A stretch of DNA of 50,584 nt from Bifidobacterium leontopitheci (GCF_009193355.1 NZ_WBVT01000023.1:1-50584); one strand, 5' to 3'. Positions 7,467 to 16,792 are shown, counted from the first letter of the stretch. The notes: generated by a model from the letters alone, not told the origin. Made by a program: numbers and translations.

Positions 7467-10400
7467 ATGACCACATCACGACATCTGTCCGCCCGCATCC
7501 TGCCGGCGGCTCTTGCCATCACCCTGTGCGCGAGCCTGTTCACCGGTCCCGCACCCCAGGCCATCGCGGCCGACGGCCAGCAGACGGCCACGACCGCGCA
7601 ACACGACGCAGGCAGCAACGCCAGCAGCAGCACCAAGGACGAGGACACCGCCGCCGCGGCGAACACAGCCAACACGACGGCCAAGCAGCGCGACACCACA
7701 GCCGCAACTGCAACCCAGCAGCTCGAGTCGGTCATCCAGGCCGAGCAGGCCGCCGGCTCGCCGAGCATCACCCTGAACGGCACCGCATACGACACCCTCA
7801 AGGCCGCGATCGCCGCCGCATCGGACGGCGACGTCATCGAGACGAAGGGCGCGATCGCGCTTGACGAGCGCCTCACGCTCACGGCGGTCAAGACGGTGAC
7901 CGTGCGCGCCGTCGCCGATACGACGCTCACCCGCCCGGCCGGCATCCACATGGTCGCCATGGACCGCGGCACACTGAAGTTCGAGGCAGCCGGCGACGCC
8001 GCGCTCACTTTCGAGGGCGCGGCCGCCGCATCGAACTTCTCCGCGTTCTATGCTGCCGGCAGCGCGAGGATCGTGCTCGGCCGCAACGTCGCCGTGCAGA
8101 ACTTCAAGGCGAACAACCTGAACAAGGGCGTCGTCGAGATCAACGGCGGCACCGTCGTGTTCGAGGGCGGCGTGATGAGCAACTGCGTGGGCGGCGTCAC
8201 CGTGGCCGGCGGCTCGTCCACGCTCGAGGTGACCGACGGCTCGGTCACCACGGTCACGCAGAACACGTCCGGCACCGTGCGCATCGGCGGCAAAGGCAAG
8301 GTCACCGACCGCGTCACCGTGAACGGCAACGCGAAGGTGACCGTCACCGCGGCACTCACCGGGCACACGCCGGACGATCCGCTCACGCTCACGGCCGCCA
8401 GCTTCGCGAAGAACCGCGTGGTCGCAAGCTTCCCCAGCAAGGAGCTCGCCGCCGCCACGCTCGGCTCCATCACGGCGGTCACCACGGCGGGTGAGACGGT
8501 CCGCCTGCGTGTGACGAACGCGACGATCACGGTCGCGAACATCGACGAGCTGCTCGACCAGATCGACAACCCGTTCACCGACAACCTGCGCACGCATCTA
8601 ATCAGCGAACTGGACAGTGCGGAGAAGATCGCGCAGGCGAAGACCAAGGTGGCCTCCCTCGCCGGGCTGAGCGACGACGAGAAGACCGCGTACACGACGA
8701 AGCTGGACGAGCTGGAGACCACGCGCGACTATCTGGAACGCAACCGCGAGGCGGTGGACGCGTCCGTGATCGAGCTGAGCCGGCTCGGCGACCTCAACGC
8801 GGAGAAGAACCGCACCCAGCAGGGCTACGAGTTCGACAACATGGATTTCAGCGGCTTCTACGTGCGCCCCGGCTCCTCGGTGCGGTTCCGCGTGTACGTG
8901 GAGGCGGACAATCCCAATCAGGTCGCGTTCGGCTGGCGACAGACCGGTCACATGGATCTGAACAACTATCTGACCGTCTGGGTGCCGGACCGCGCACGGT
9001 TCTCGGCGGGACTCAACGAGGTGACCGTCGACGCATCGCAGCGCACGGTGGGTCTGGCCGTGTTCCTGCGCAACTACGGCACCGGCCGCGCCCGCGTGCG
9101 CATCGAGGCGATGGACGCCTCGAACGAGCATCCGGTGGTCGGCACCACGCTCGGCCGCTACCCGTACTACGTGTATGACGCTGAGCATCCCGAACGTTTC
9201 TGGCAGTACGTGCAGGAGACGCGCGAGTATGCGAAGACCGTCGACACGGTGACCAATTATGTGGGCAACCTGCCCGGCAGGCTCGACCTGAACGCCGACA
9301 TGACCGGTCTGCTGATCGGCCGCAGCGTGTTCACCACGAGCGCCACGGACGCGGTGAACCACCTGTTCGCGAAGATCACCGACGAGCAGTCGGCGACCGC
9401 GTACATCACCAAGGCGTACCAGTCGACCGAAAGCAGGCTCGAATACTTCGACCACATCATGGGCTTCGACGACGCGGACGAGAAGGCCGTGCACCATCAC
9501 ACGCCGATGCGCGTGGTGACCGAATCCTCGCAGAACCTGACCAGCCCGTCCACCATGTTCGCGTTCACCTACCTGCAGTCGCTGCCCATCGGCGCGGAGG
9601 CGGTGCTGCTTGACGGCACCGGCCCGAACGGCTGGGGTCTCGACCACGAGTTCGGCCACACCGTGGACTTGGGACCGCTGATCATCGGCGAGGAGACGAA
9701 CAACCTCATCTCGCTGTGGGGCCGCGTGCGTGCCGAGAAGGCGCGCGTCGAGGCCGAGGGCGGCGAGTTCTCGATCTCCACGTACCACGGCAACATCACC
9801 GGACAGTCGCTGCCCACGTACAAGAAGTACCTGGCCGACGTCGCGGCCGGCAAGGACGCGTCGATGAACTGGAACGACGTGTTCCTCGCGGTCATGATTC
9901 GCTGGCAGATTCTGCGCTACTTCGACGAGTACGACTACGAGCACGACGGTCTCGAGCATGACGCGTCGATCGTCGCGCAGATCAAAAAGTACGGCACGCT
10001 CGGCACGATGTACCGTCTGGTGCGTGAGGACCCGACACGGTACAACGCGATCGACACTAAGCAACGCCGCGACCGCATGGTCGCCGCGTTCAGCGAGGTC
10101 ACCGGCTTCAACATGGCCGAGGTGTTCTCACGGCTCGGCGTGACGCCCGGCGACGAGGCGAAACAGTTCGCGTCGCGGTATCCGTCGTTCGATAAGCCGG
10201 TCGAATACTACACGACCGACGCCGACGTGAAGGTGCTCAACGGCGTGACCGGCTACGACACCGCGAACCTGCCGACGCCGAAGGTGGACGCGAAGCGCAA
10301 CGCGGACGGCGGCATCACCATCACGGCCACCATGCCGGACGCGGCCTCCGCGAAGAGCACGATCGGCTGGCGGCTGTACGCGGACGGCAAGGAGGCCGGC

Positions 10401-12224
10401 TATTCGGACACCGGCACGTTCACCGTGGACCCGGGGGTGAAGATCCCCGTGTACTCGGTGGTCGCCTACGACGTGAAGCTCAACGCAAGCAAGACCGTGA
10501 AGATCACGAACACCGTGGACGTGACGCTGAGCGTGGCGATGGTCGTCGCCGGCGGCGCGGACTCCGGCAAGGCGACCGCCACCGCGGTCATCACGCCGAA
10601 GGACGGCGACCTGGAGACGCGCAAGGTCACGCTCAAAGACGGCAAGGTCACGCTCAAGGCCGTGCCGCTCGCGACCGTCACCATCACGTGCGACGGCTGC
10701 ACCGCCTCGCCGGACACGTTCGACGTGGATCCGTTCGATTGGAGCGGCAGCACTGTTCCGGTCACCGTAACCGCCGACGACATGGCCGACGTGCTGGGCC
10801 GCGCGCCCAAGCCGACGATCAGGGCCGCCGCGGTCGACGCTGACGGCAAGGAGACGGCAAGCGGCGGCACGATGGCGTTCGTCATCGACGTGGCCGCCGG
10901 AGAGGACGTCTACTACACGACGGACGGCAGCGAGCCGAACAGCAAGAGCGGCACCCGGTACGTCGCCGGTGACGCAATTCGGTTCGCCGGCGCGTCGCTG
11001 ACGGTGAAGGCGCGCGCCTACCGCACCGGATACAATCCGAGCGAGGTGGCCGAGGCGACGTGGACGGCGACGCAGAAAGCGGCGATTCATTCGAATATGT
11101 GGGGCGGGGGAACCAAGCTCGAGATGCTGCCGGGCGAGTACTCAGGCAAGGAGCAGCTGGGAGAGCTTTATGAGAACACTCGTAGCGTCACCGTCCCCGC
11201 AGGCTACAAGGTCACCCTGTACGGCAATCCCAACACGCTGACCTACACCGCCAGCGCAAGCTGGCTCGGCAACTACACCATCAACCAGAGGATCCAACGC
11301 GTCAAGGTCGAAGTGCTCAACGTGCCGGCTCTTACGGACGCATACACGCTGAAGTTCGCCGCCGGCGAGGCGAGCGGCTCCACCATCTCCGGTAGCATGG
11401 CCGACCAGACCGTCTACCGCGGCGTGACCACGATGCTGCCGGCGGTGGGCTACTACGCGCCGGGATACAAGTTCGCCGGCTGGAAGGGCTCCGATGGCCA
11501 CGACTACACGGACGGCCAGTCGGTGACCGACCTCGCCGCGAAGGGCGCGACCGTGACCCTGACCGCCCAGTGGACCGCGGCGGAGTGCGTCGAGGGTTCG
11601 GCGTGCCTGATCGACCCGTATCGTGCGGCGGGCGACTCCTCCAAGTGGACCGCGCCCACTGCTCCTGAGGGCAAGACGTTCGCCGGCTGGTATGTGGACG
11701 AGAAGCTGACGCGTAGCATCCCGAAGGCCATGCGCGCCGGCCTCGCCTACCCGAAGTTCGTGGACGCGGCCAAACCGTTCGCGTTCAAGGGCGGCTCGCT
11801 GCGCGCCGACTACACGACGGAGGACGGCGAGACCGACTTCACGCGCACGAGCATGCGCTTCGGCTATCAGATCTCGCCGATTTCAGGCACGACCGTGACC
11901 GCGTGGGGCTGGAAGTACGGCGCCTCGCCGACCAACCTGGTCGGCAGCGCGAAGGGCGTGGCGAAGACCGACTATGATGACGGCTCGTTCCTGTCTAATC
12001 TGGTGGTGCGCGACTTCACGCCGCGCATCTACGCGCGTGACGTGTATTCACGCATGTGGATCACGTACGTCACCGCGGACGGCACGCCCGTGACACTGCA
12101 GGACGAGGTGCGTTCGCGTTCGATCCGCGCCATCGCGGAGAGCATCGTCGCCGAGGGTTCCGGCGCCGGCGAGGATGAGGTGGCGTATGCGAAGGGCATT
12201 CTTGCGCAGATCACCGAGGAGTAG
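7467..12224 (+). CDS. secreted M60-type zinc metallopeptidase, multidomain
   Basis: 1585 residues. A Sec signal peptide occupies residues 1 to about 34 (RILPAALAITLCASLF, cleavage near AIAA-DG). Residues ~100-300 are a repetitive Gly/Val/Thr-rich stretch resembling a right-handed beta-helix. The M60-like catalytic part lies at ~440-900, with the gluzincin motif HEFGH at 727-731 and a third ligand Glu at 742 (IIGEE). A chitobiase C-terminal-like repeat follows (YYTTDGSEPNSKSGTRY), then InlB/Listeria-Bacteroides-type repeats (GYKFAGWKG, KTFAGWYVDE). M60/enhancin-like enzymes cleave mucin-type O-glycoproteins, so the likely job is attack on host mucin. I see no LPXTG or C-terminal membrane anchor, so release or non-covalent wall binding is inferred. 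The gene is chromosomal, between ackA and aroA. Confidence 0.88.
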   Translation: MTTSRHLSARILPAALAITLCASLFTGPAPQAIAADGQQTATTAQHDAGSNASSSTKDEDTAAAANTANTTAKQRDTTAATATQQLESVIQAEQAAGSPSITLNGTAYDTLKAAIAAASDGDVIETKGAIALDERLTLTAVKTVTVRAVADTTLTRPAGIHMVAMDRGTLKFEAAGDAALTFEGAAAASNFSAFYAAGSARIVLGRNVAVQNFKANNLNKGVVEINGGTVVFEGGVMSNCVGGVTVAGGSSTLEVTDGSVTTVTQNTSGTVRIGGKGKVTDRVTVNGNAKVTVTAALTGHTPDDPLTLTAASFAKNRVVASFPSKELAAATLGSITAVTTAGETVRLRVTNATITVANIDELLDQIDNPFTDNLRTHLISELDSAEKIAQAKTKVASLAGLSDDEKTAYTTKLDELETTRDYLERNREAVDASVIELSRLGDLNAEKNRTQQGYEFDNMDFSGFYVRPGSSVRFRVYVEADNPNQVAFGWRQTGHMDLNNYLTVWVPDRARFSAGLNEVTVDASQRTVGLAVFLRNYGTGRARVRIEAMDASNEHPVVGTTLGRYPYYVYDAEHPERFWQYVQETREYAKTVDTVTNYVGNLPGRLDLNADMTGLLIGRSVFTTSATDAVNHLFAKITDEQSATAYITKAYQSTESRLEYFDHIMGFDDADEKAVHHHTPMRVVTESSQNLTSPSTMFAFTYLQSLPIGAEAVLLDGTGPNGWGLDHEFGHTVDLGPLIIGEETNNLISLWGRVRAEKARVEAEGGEFSISTYHGNITGQSLPTYKKYLADVAAGKDASMNWNDVFLAVMIRWQILRYFDEYDYEHDGLEHDASIVAQIKKYGTLGTMYRLVREDPTRYNAIDTKQRRDRMVAAFSEVTGFNMAEVFSRLGVTPGDEAKQFASRYPSFDKPVEYYTTDADVKVLNGVTGYDTANLPTPKVDAKRNADGGITITATMPDAASAKSTIGWRLYADGKEAGYSDTGTFTVDPGVKIPVYSVVAYDVKLNASKTVKITNTVDVTLSVAMVVAGGADSGKATATAVITPKDGDLETRKVTLKDGKVTLKAVPLATVTITCDGCTASPDTFDVDPFDWSGSTVPVTVTADDMADVLGRAPKPTIRAAAVDADGKETASGGTMAFVIDVAAGEDVYYTTDGSEPNSKSGTRYVAGDAIRFAGASLTVKARAYRTGYNPSEVAEATWTATQKAAIHSNMWGGGTKLEMLPGEYSGKEQLGELYENTRSVTVPAGYKVTLYGNPNTLTYTASASWLGNYTINQRIQRVKVEVLNVPALTDAYTLKFAAGEASGSTISGSMADQTVYRGVTTMLPAVGYYAPGYKFAGWKGSDGHDYTDGQSVTDLAAKGATVTLTAQWTAAECVEGSACLIDPYRAAGDSSKWTAPTAPEGKTFAGWYVDEKLTRSIPKAMRAGLAYPKFVDAAKPFAFKGGSLRADYTTEDGETDFTRTSMRFGYQISPISGTTVTAWGWKYGASPTNLVGSAKGVAKTDYDDGSFLSNLVVRDFTPRIYARDVYSRMWITYVTADGTPVTLQDEVRSRSIRAIAESIVAEGSGAGEDEVAYAKGILAQITEE

Positions 12225-12263
12225 CATCTAGGCAGGTGACGTCTGAAATAGACCGCAAGATAT

Positions 12264-12330
12264 GTTGATGGCCCGTCGCCGTGGCTTCCGACTGATATAA
12301 GTTCGGAGACCATGGTGACGGGCCATCAAC
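12264..12330. terminator. 67-base hairpin between convergent M60 and aroA genes
   Basis: GTTGATGGCCCGTCGCCGTGG at 12264-12284 pairs with CCATGGTGACGGGCCATCAAC at 12310-12330 (two G-T wobbles in 21 positions), with further partial pairing inside. It lies between the two convergent stop codons and probably ends transcription from both sides, though there is no long T-run. Confidence 0.65.
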
Positions 12331-12363
12331 GTATCTGCGGGGTGGTCCGGCGACTGCCGGCCG

Positions 12364-13821
12364 TCACTCCCCTGCTGCTACTCCCCCGGCCAGCATGCCG
12401 GTCCACATGCCGACGAAATCGGGCAGCGTCTTGCGCGTGGTCGCCACGTTGACGACGCTCACGCCGGGCACGGCGAGGCCGATCATCGCCGCGAACGTGG
12501 CCATGCGATGGTCGGCGTACGATTCCATCACCTCACCGTGCAGGTCTTCCCTCGGCACCGGCGTGATCTCGATGCCGTCCGGCAGCTCCCTCGCCTGACC
12601 GCCGATGCGGCGGATCTCGGTCACCAACGCCTCCAGCCGGTTCGTTTCGTGGCCGCGCAGGTGGCCGATGCCGATCATGCGCGTCGGCGCGTCGGCGAAC
12701 ACGAGGATCGCCGCCAGCGACGGCGCGATCTCGCCGGCCGCGGTCAGGTCGAAGTCGCCAAGCCCGTGCACGGTACCGTCGGACGTCACCTGGCAGTAGC
12801 GGATGCCGTTCGCCTCCGGGAACGACACCTCCGCTCCCATGCGCTCCAGATATCCCGGAAGCAGGCCGCCCGGCTGGGTCGTCTCGACCGGCCAGTGCGG
12901 CACCTTCACCGTACCGCCCGCGATCAGCGCCGCGCCGAGGAACGGCGCCGCGTTCGACAGGTCCGGCTCGACCACGACGCGTTCGGGCAGCTGCAGCGGC
13001 TTCGGTTCGACGGTCCACCGACGTGCGGCCTCGTCGGCGAGCGTCTGTCCGCCTGCCGCGTTGATGTCGGCGACGGTCATGCGGATGTGCGGCAGGCTGG
13101 GGGTCTTCTCCCCCGTGTGCGCGAGTTGGAGTCCGCCGGGCAGTCGGGAGCCGATGAGCAGCAGTCCGGAGATGAACTGTGACGAGCCTGACGAGTCGAT
13201 GGCGACTTGCGCGGGGGCGTGCGGGGCGTCGGCTGCGGCGGGCGGGTTCGTTGCCGGTGGCGTGATGGTGAACGGGAGACGTCCGGTCTCGCCGTGGTAT
13301 TGCACGCTTGCGCCGAGTTGTTCGAGCCCGTCGAGCACCGGTTTCATGGGACGTTCGTAGGCCTGCCTGTCGCCGTCGAAGCGTACCGGCCCGTCGGCGA
13401 ACAGGGCGAGGCCGGGTACGAAGCGCATGACGGTTCCGGCGAGGCCGCAGTAGACGTCCACGTTGCCGTGGAACCGGCCGTCCGCGGGCGGCGTGACGGT
13501 CACCGTGGTGTCGGTGTCCGGGTCGATGTCGCAGCGCACGCCGAGTGCGGTGAGCGCGCCCATCATGAGTTCCGTGTCGCGTGAACGCAGCAGGCCGACC
13601 AGCGTGACCGGCCGTGTGCCGAGTGCGGCGAGGATGAGGTACCGGTTGGACAGTGATTTGCTGCCGGGGATGGTGACGGTGGCGTCGAGCGGTCCGTGCG
13701 GCGTCGGCGCGGGCCATGGATCCGGGATGGCAGGGGCCGTGGCTGGGTTCTGTGCGACGTTGCCTTGTGTGACGTTGTTCTGTGCGGCGTTGTGCTGTTC
13801 TGTCGTGGTCATGGGTTCCAT
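12364..13821 (-). CDS. aroA: 3-phosphoshikimate 1-carboxyvinyltransferase (EPSP synthase)
   Basis: Transfers the enolpyruvyl group of PEP to shikimate-3-phosphate in aromatic amino acid synthesis; cytoplasmic. 485 residues. Family motifs: IPGSKSLSNRYLILAAL (about residue 49), CGLAGTVMRFVPGLAL (the LGNAGT motif variant), SSGSSQFISGLLL, LRGHETNRLEAL and YADHRMATFAAM. The first ~35 residues are a low-complexity Gln/Asn/Thr/Ala extension (QNNVTQGNVAQNPA) absent from most EPSP synthases. The start is uncertain because no good ribosome site precedes either near ATG (MEPM). It is convergent with the M60 gene and divergent from the phosphatase gene. Confidence 0.95.
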   Translation of the reverse strand: MEPMTTTEQHNAAQNNVTQGNVAQNPATAPAIPDPWPAPTPHGPLDATVTIPGSKSLSNRYLILAALGTRPVTLVGLLRSRDTELMMGALTALGVRCDIDPDTDTTVTVTPPADGRFHGNVDVYCGLAGTVMRFVPGLALFADGPVRFDGDRQAYERPMKPVLDGLEQLGASVQYHGETGRLPFTITPPATNPPAAADAPHAPAQVAIDSSGSSQFISGLLLIGSRLPGGLQLAHTGEKTPSLPHIRMTVADINAAGGQTLADEAARRWTVEPKPLQLPERVVVEPDLSNAAPFLGAALIAGGTVKVPHWPVETTQPGGLLPGYLERMGAEVSFPEANGIRYCQVTSDGTVHGLGDFDLTAAGEIAPSLAAILVFADAPTRMIGIGHLRGHETNRLEALVTEIRRIGGQARELPDGIEITPVPREDLHGEVMESYADHRMATFAAMIGLAVPGVSVVNVATTRKTLPDFVGMWTGMLAGGVAAGE

Positions 13822-14009
13822 CGTATCGGGTTGAGGTTTCGCTGTGGCGTGTCGTCCCGTTTTTGCCGGCTCGCAGCGTGGCGGAAGTGCATGGGTGCGT
13901 AGTGGGTGCGGGTGATGGCGTTGGCGTGCACGACGTGTGGCGAGTGCGGTGGCGTGATGGACGTTGCTTCGTGTGGACGCTCGGGTACTTCTGCTCTGCC
14001 GGCGGCACT

Positions 14010-14846
14010 ATGCTGGATGTCATGCGAGTTGTGGAACAATTCTGCCGAGGCAAGCGGCCCGACCAGTCGCTGAATGAGGACGGTCTGGTCGTGACGAGTG
14101 ATTTCGCGGCCGTGGTTGACGGGGTGACGAGCAAGAGCGTACGGCATCTGTGGCGGCCGAGCGGCGGCGTGGTGGCGAAGGACCTGCTGACGGCGGTGGT
14201 CGCGGCGCTGCCTGCGAATGCGGATATGCGCAGGGTGCAGCGCATATTTGATGGCTGGATTCGGCGCGAGTATGAGGATCTGCCGGAGGAGGACCGTCGC
14301 ATCGTGGAGCGGGAGCCGTGGGAGCGGCTGCAGGCGAACGCGGTCGTGTACAGTGCGCGGCGGCATGAGGCATGGCTGTTCGGCGACTGCCAGATCATGG
14401 TGAACGGCGTGCAGACGCCGACCGTGAAGCGTGTGGATGCGCTGCTCGGCGAACTGCGCTCCTATGCGATGCATGCGATCATGCTGCGCGATGGCAGCGC
14501 GCAGTACGACGGCGATACGGACCCCTCGCGGGAGCTGATCAAACCGTTCTTGAGGTTGCAGACGATGTATGAGAACCGTCGTGGCGAATACGGGTATTTC
14601 GTGTTCGACGGGTTCACGGATATGGAGTATCCGATTCGCGTGGTGCCCGTGCAGCCCGGCGATGAGGTGGTGCTCGCCTCGGACGGGTATCCGCTGCTGC
14701 GCGGCACGCTCGCCGAATCGGAGCGTGAGCTGGAGCGGCTGCGCCGTGACGATCCGATGCTCATCGACGAGTACCGCACCACCAAAGGGTTCACCCCCGA
14801 CCTGGAATCCTTCGACGACCGCGCCTACCTGCGCTTCATCGCCTAA
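14010..14846 (+). CDS. PP2C-like serine/threonine phosphatase family protein
   Basis: 278 residues from the ATG at 14010; an ATG at 14022 is equally possible and neither has a clear ribosome site. Acidic metal-binding positions typical of PPM/PP2C folds are visible: NEDG at 22-25, DG at 37-38 (AAVVDGVTS), GDCQ in WLFGDCQIMVNG, and LASDGYPLL near residue 220. The length and the ASDG motif fit a stand-alone bacterial PP2C-like protein. Its target is unknown, and no partner kinase is in the window. The C-terminus reads DRAYLRFIA. Confidence 0.65.
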   Translation: MLDVMRVVEQFCRGKRPDQSLNEDGLVVTSDFAAVVDGVTSKSVRHLWRPSGGVVAKDLLTAVVAALPANADMRRVQRIFDGWIRREYEDLPEEDRRIVEREPWERLQANAVVYSARRHEAWLFGDCQIMVNGVQTPTVKRVDALLGELRSYAMHAIMLRDGSAQYDGDTDPSRELIKPFLRLQTMYENRRGEYGYFVFDGFTDMEYPIRVVPVQPGDEVVLASDGYPLLRGTLAESERELERLRRDDPMLIDEYRTTKGFTPDLESFDDRAYLRFIA

Positions 14847-14937
14847 CACTGCAGCCCCACCCCTCGGCCTCTCGGTGAAGGACCGCCTCCTCGGCCCCCT
14901 CGGTGGAGGACGCTGTCGCTACAAGCCGATCAGCCCG

Positions 14938-15124
14938 CCCTCGGCCCCCTCGGTGGAGGGGGCTGTCAGCCGTAGGCTGACTGGGGGAGCGTCACCCGCC
15001 ACAGAACCTGCCGAAAGCCACCCCCAATTGCAGGACACTGCCGCCACAGGCCGGCCATCCCGCCCCTCGGCCCCCTCGGTGGAGGGGGCTGTCAGCCGTA
15101 GGCTGACTGGGGGAGCGTCACCCG
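14938..15124 (+). repeat. 61-bp intergenic repeat, two exact copies
   Basis: The same 61 bases occur at 14938-14998 and 15064-15124, start to start 126 bp. Each has two small hairpins: CCCCCTC-ggt-GGAGGGGG and GTCAGCC-gta-GGCTGAC. A diverged partial copy begins near 14890 (tcggccccctcggtggagga), another near 14864, and a 17-base inverted piece is at 3746-3762. This fills the gap between the phosphatase and DJ-1 genes. It looks like a REP-type dispersed element, and no gene is seen here. Confidence 0.85.
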
Positions 15125-15159
15125 AGCTACACGTCATCCCGCACAGCCGGCTTATCGCC

Positions 15160-15708
15160 TCAGGCGAGCGCCTTCTCGATCGCGTCGACGAAGTAGTCGA
15201 GGTCGTCGGGCTTGCGGGAGGTGATGAGCTTCCATCCGTTCTCGTCATCGACGGTCAGCTGCTTGTCGACGTAACGGCCGCCCGCGTTCTCGATGTCGGC
15301 GGCGATGTAGCGGCACGGCGAGGCGGTCTTGCCGGCAATCAGCCCCGCGTTGACGAGCAGCCATGCGCCGTGGCAGATCGCGGCGATCGGCTTGCCTTCG
15401 TGCGCGAACTCCTGGGCGAGCGTGATAGCGTCCTCGTTCACGCGGATGCGGTCGACGTTGCAGGTGCCTCCCGGCACGACGAGCAGGTCGTAGTCGGCGG
15501 CCTGCACGTCGGAGAGCGTCGTGTCCGGCGTGAGCGTCTCGCCTTCGTACCGGTCGTGCTGCACGGTCTCGCACGGGGCGAGCTCGGTGGCGGCGAGCGT
15601 CACCTGGGCTCCGGCGGCCTTGAGGTCGCGCAGCGGGCGGGTCAGCTCCGTCTCCTCGATGCCCCAGTTGTTCACGATGATCAGCACCTTGGCGTCCTTG
15701 ACGGCCAT
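15160..15708 (-). CDS. DJ-1/PfpI family protein
   Basis: 182 residues. The start at 15708 is chosen because GGAGGA lies 6 bases upstream; the longer frame has no site. Family features: VLIIVNNWGIEETEL at the front with the catalytic-acid Glu (residue 18 or 19), LLVVPGGTCNVD in the middle, and the nucleophile elbow AAICHGAW with Cys near residue 111. The end is LDYFVDAIEKAL. PfpI/DJ-1 proteins include glyoxalase III, deglycase-like and protease-like members with stress roles; the exact activity cannot be read from sequence. Single gene, opposite in strand to the phosphatase gene. Confidence 0.9.
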   Translation of the reverse strand: MAVKDAKVLIIVNNWGIEETELTRPLRDLKAAGAQVTLAATELAPCETVQHDRYEGETLTPDTTLSDVQAADYDLLVVPGGTCNVDRIRVNEDAITLAQEFAHEGKPIAAICHGAWLLVNAGLIAGKTASPCRYIAADIENAGGRYVDKQLTVDDENGWKLITSRKPDDLDYFVDAIEKALA

Positions 15709-16307
15709 GGTTTCCTCCTTGCGATGTGGATTGTTACCGTTCCCTATTATGCCGCGTTCCGATCCGGACGGCGGCACATCATTCTGCCGGCGCACAAGTC
15801 CGGGCCTTTGCACAGGCGATGTCAGCGTCGTCACCCGAGCGGGGCCGTGACGATGCCGCCCGACGTGTGGCATGAGCGGCCAGAAGGCTGTACCCCCGCA
15901 TTCCACTGGGACGCGACACGAAAAACGCCCGATTCCAAATCGCGTCCCACTCCCCTTTGGCACAAGACACGAAAACAGGCAAATCCATGCCCGCGCACCA
16001 ATCCGCATTCAACCAAAGCCCCATCATCGGCTCACTCCTCATGAAGAGCCCCCGCAAGCAGCCTCCCGCTCCCCCGCAAAGACTCAACACATTGGAGTCG
16101 CCACCGCCCAGCCACGTCATTTCGGGGTAATTCGGAGACGATGCTCGAGATGTGGGTGTTTTGTCTGGCGATTTCAGCGATGACCAACAATCAGGCAACA
16201 CAGCAAAACGGCTTCATAAAGCCATTTCCGGCATATCATGCAAAACGCGTGCCCGCTGTTTTCGCAAAACAAAACACCCACATCTCGCCGGAGCCGGCAC
16301 AATGCCA
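15709..16307. other. 600-bp stretch without a convincing gene
   Basis: The longer open frames here have no ribosome sites, start in odd places and show no recognisable protein. The stretch holds an inverted repeat TGGGACGCGA (15907-15916) / TCGCGTCCCA (15940-15949) and, at 16146-16287, the element with 19-bp inverted ends. Direct repeats of gacacgaaaa(a/c) lie around 15914 and 15965. It reads like eroded or mobile DNA at the border of the accessory region. Confidence 0.6.
16146..16287. mobile_element. 142-bp MITE-like element with 19-bp inverted ends
   Basis: cgagatgtgggtgttttgt (16146-16164) and acaaaacacccacatctcg (16269-16287) are exact reverse complements enclosing 104 bp with no gene. 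The size and terminal repeats fit a miniature inverted-repeat element. I see no obvious direct target duplication at the borders. It ends about 20 bases from the stop of the short toxin gene. A large RNA stem-loop is an alternative reading. Confidence 0.5.
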
Positions 16308-16469
16308 TCAATTCACGACAATCGGGGCCTGTTCGTCGGCTTTCACGCACTCAATGGCGGCCACCTCGCGCCTGACCGTTTCCTTAATACCACTTATGAG
16401 GCTCTTCAAGGCTTTCGCATCCTGATCGAACGTCCTGATGGTCTCGATGCGCAACGGCTCATAGCGCAT
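16308..16469 (-). CDS. short RelE/ParE-like toxin, probably truncated
   Basis: 53 residues beginning MRYEPLRIETIRTFDQDAKAL. Its ATG lies inside the end of the antitoxin gene (11-base overlap), the classical arrangement of a type II toxin-antitoxin pair. The front resembles the first strand and helix of RelE/YafQ-type toxins, but those run 80-100 residues. Here the protein ends at VKADEQAPIVVN without the later strands that carry the active-site residues. The MITE-like element starts about 20 bases beyond, so loss of the tail by insertion is a plausible cause. Probably inactive. The toxin family assignment rests mainly on context. Confidence 0.45.
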   Translation of the reverse strand: MRYEPLRIETIRTFDQDAKALKSLISGIKETVRREVAAIECVKADEQAPIVVN

Positions 16470-16752
16470 CGAAATACTCGTCCATGCCATCGACGGACTT
16501 GAAGGAATGCGTGCATTCACCATTCAACGCCTGACGTTGTGCCTCCGCGTTGCGCAGTTCCTTGACCTCGTCTTCCAATTCGCGGAAATGACGGTAGTCG
16601 TGTGCGTTGATGATGAAATACACGGGCTCGTTGTTGCGCAGGACGGTGACGGGCGTGTTGTCAGCAACCTTCGCGAACTCGGCGCTTGCGGTGCCGCGGT
16701 CGAACCGGCTGATGGGGACCAAGGTATCCACAGGGACGGTCAGCATAGCCAT
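16459..16752 (-). CDS. Phd/RelB-like antitoxin
   Basis: 97 residues. The start is supported by GGAGG about 6 bases before the ATG at 16752. The core ISRFDRGTASAEFAKVADNT-PVTVLRNNEPVYFIIN is typical of Phd/YefM-type antitoxins, whose N-terminal half binds DNA as a dimer. The acidic tail LEDEVKELRNAEAQ would bind the toxin. It overlaps the short downstream toxin frame. A palindrome just upstream is the likely self-repression operator. Confidence 0.75.
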   Translation of the reverse strand: MAMLTVPVDTLVPISRFDRGTASAEFAKVADNTPVTVLRNNEPVYFIINAHDYRHFRELEDEVKELRNAEAQRQALNGECTHSFKSVDGMDEYFDAL

Positions 16753-16772
16753 ATCAAACCTCCATGCTCTAA

Positions 16773-16792
16773 AACATGCATATTTGCATGTT
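16773..16792. promoter_or_regulatory. palindromic operator of the antitoxin gene
   Basis: AACATGCA-tatt-TGCATGTT, perfect 8-bp arms, about 21 bases upstream of the antitoxin ATG in an AT-rich stretch. Phd/RelB-type antitoxins usually bind such a site to repress their own operon. The role is inferred from position. Confidence 0.6.

Noticed and set aside
14938..15124. CRISPR-like repeat-spacer-repeat
   Set aside because: Only two 61-bp copies with a 65-base gap, repeats too long and with internal hairpins, no cas gene.
15779..16201. 140-residue minus-strand open frame
   Set aside because: No ribosome site, Trp/Cys/Arg-rich composition, crosses the end of the MITE-like element.
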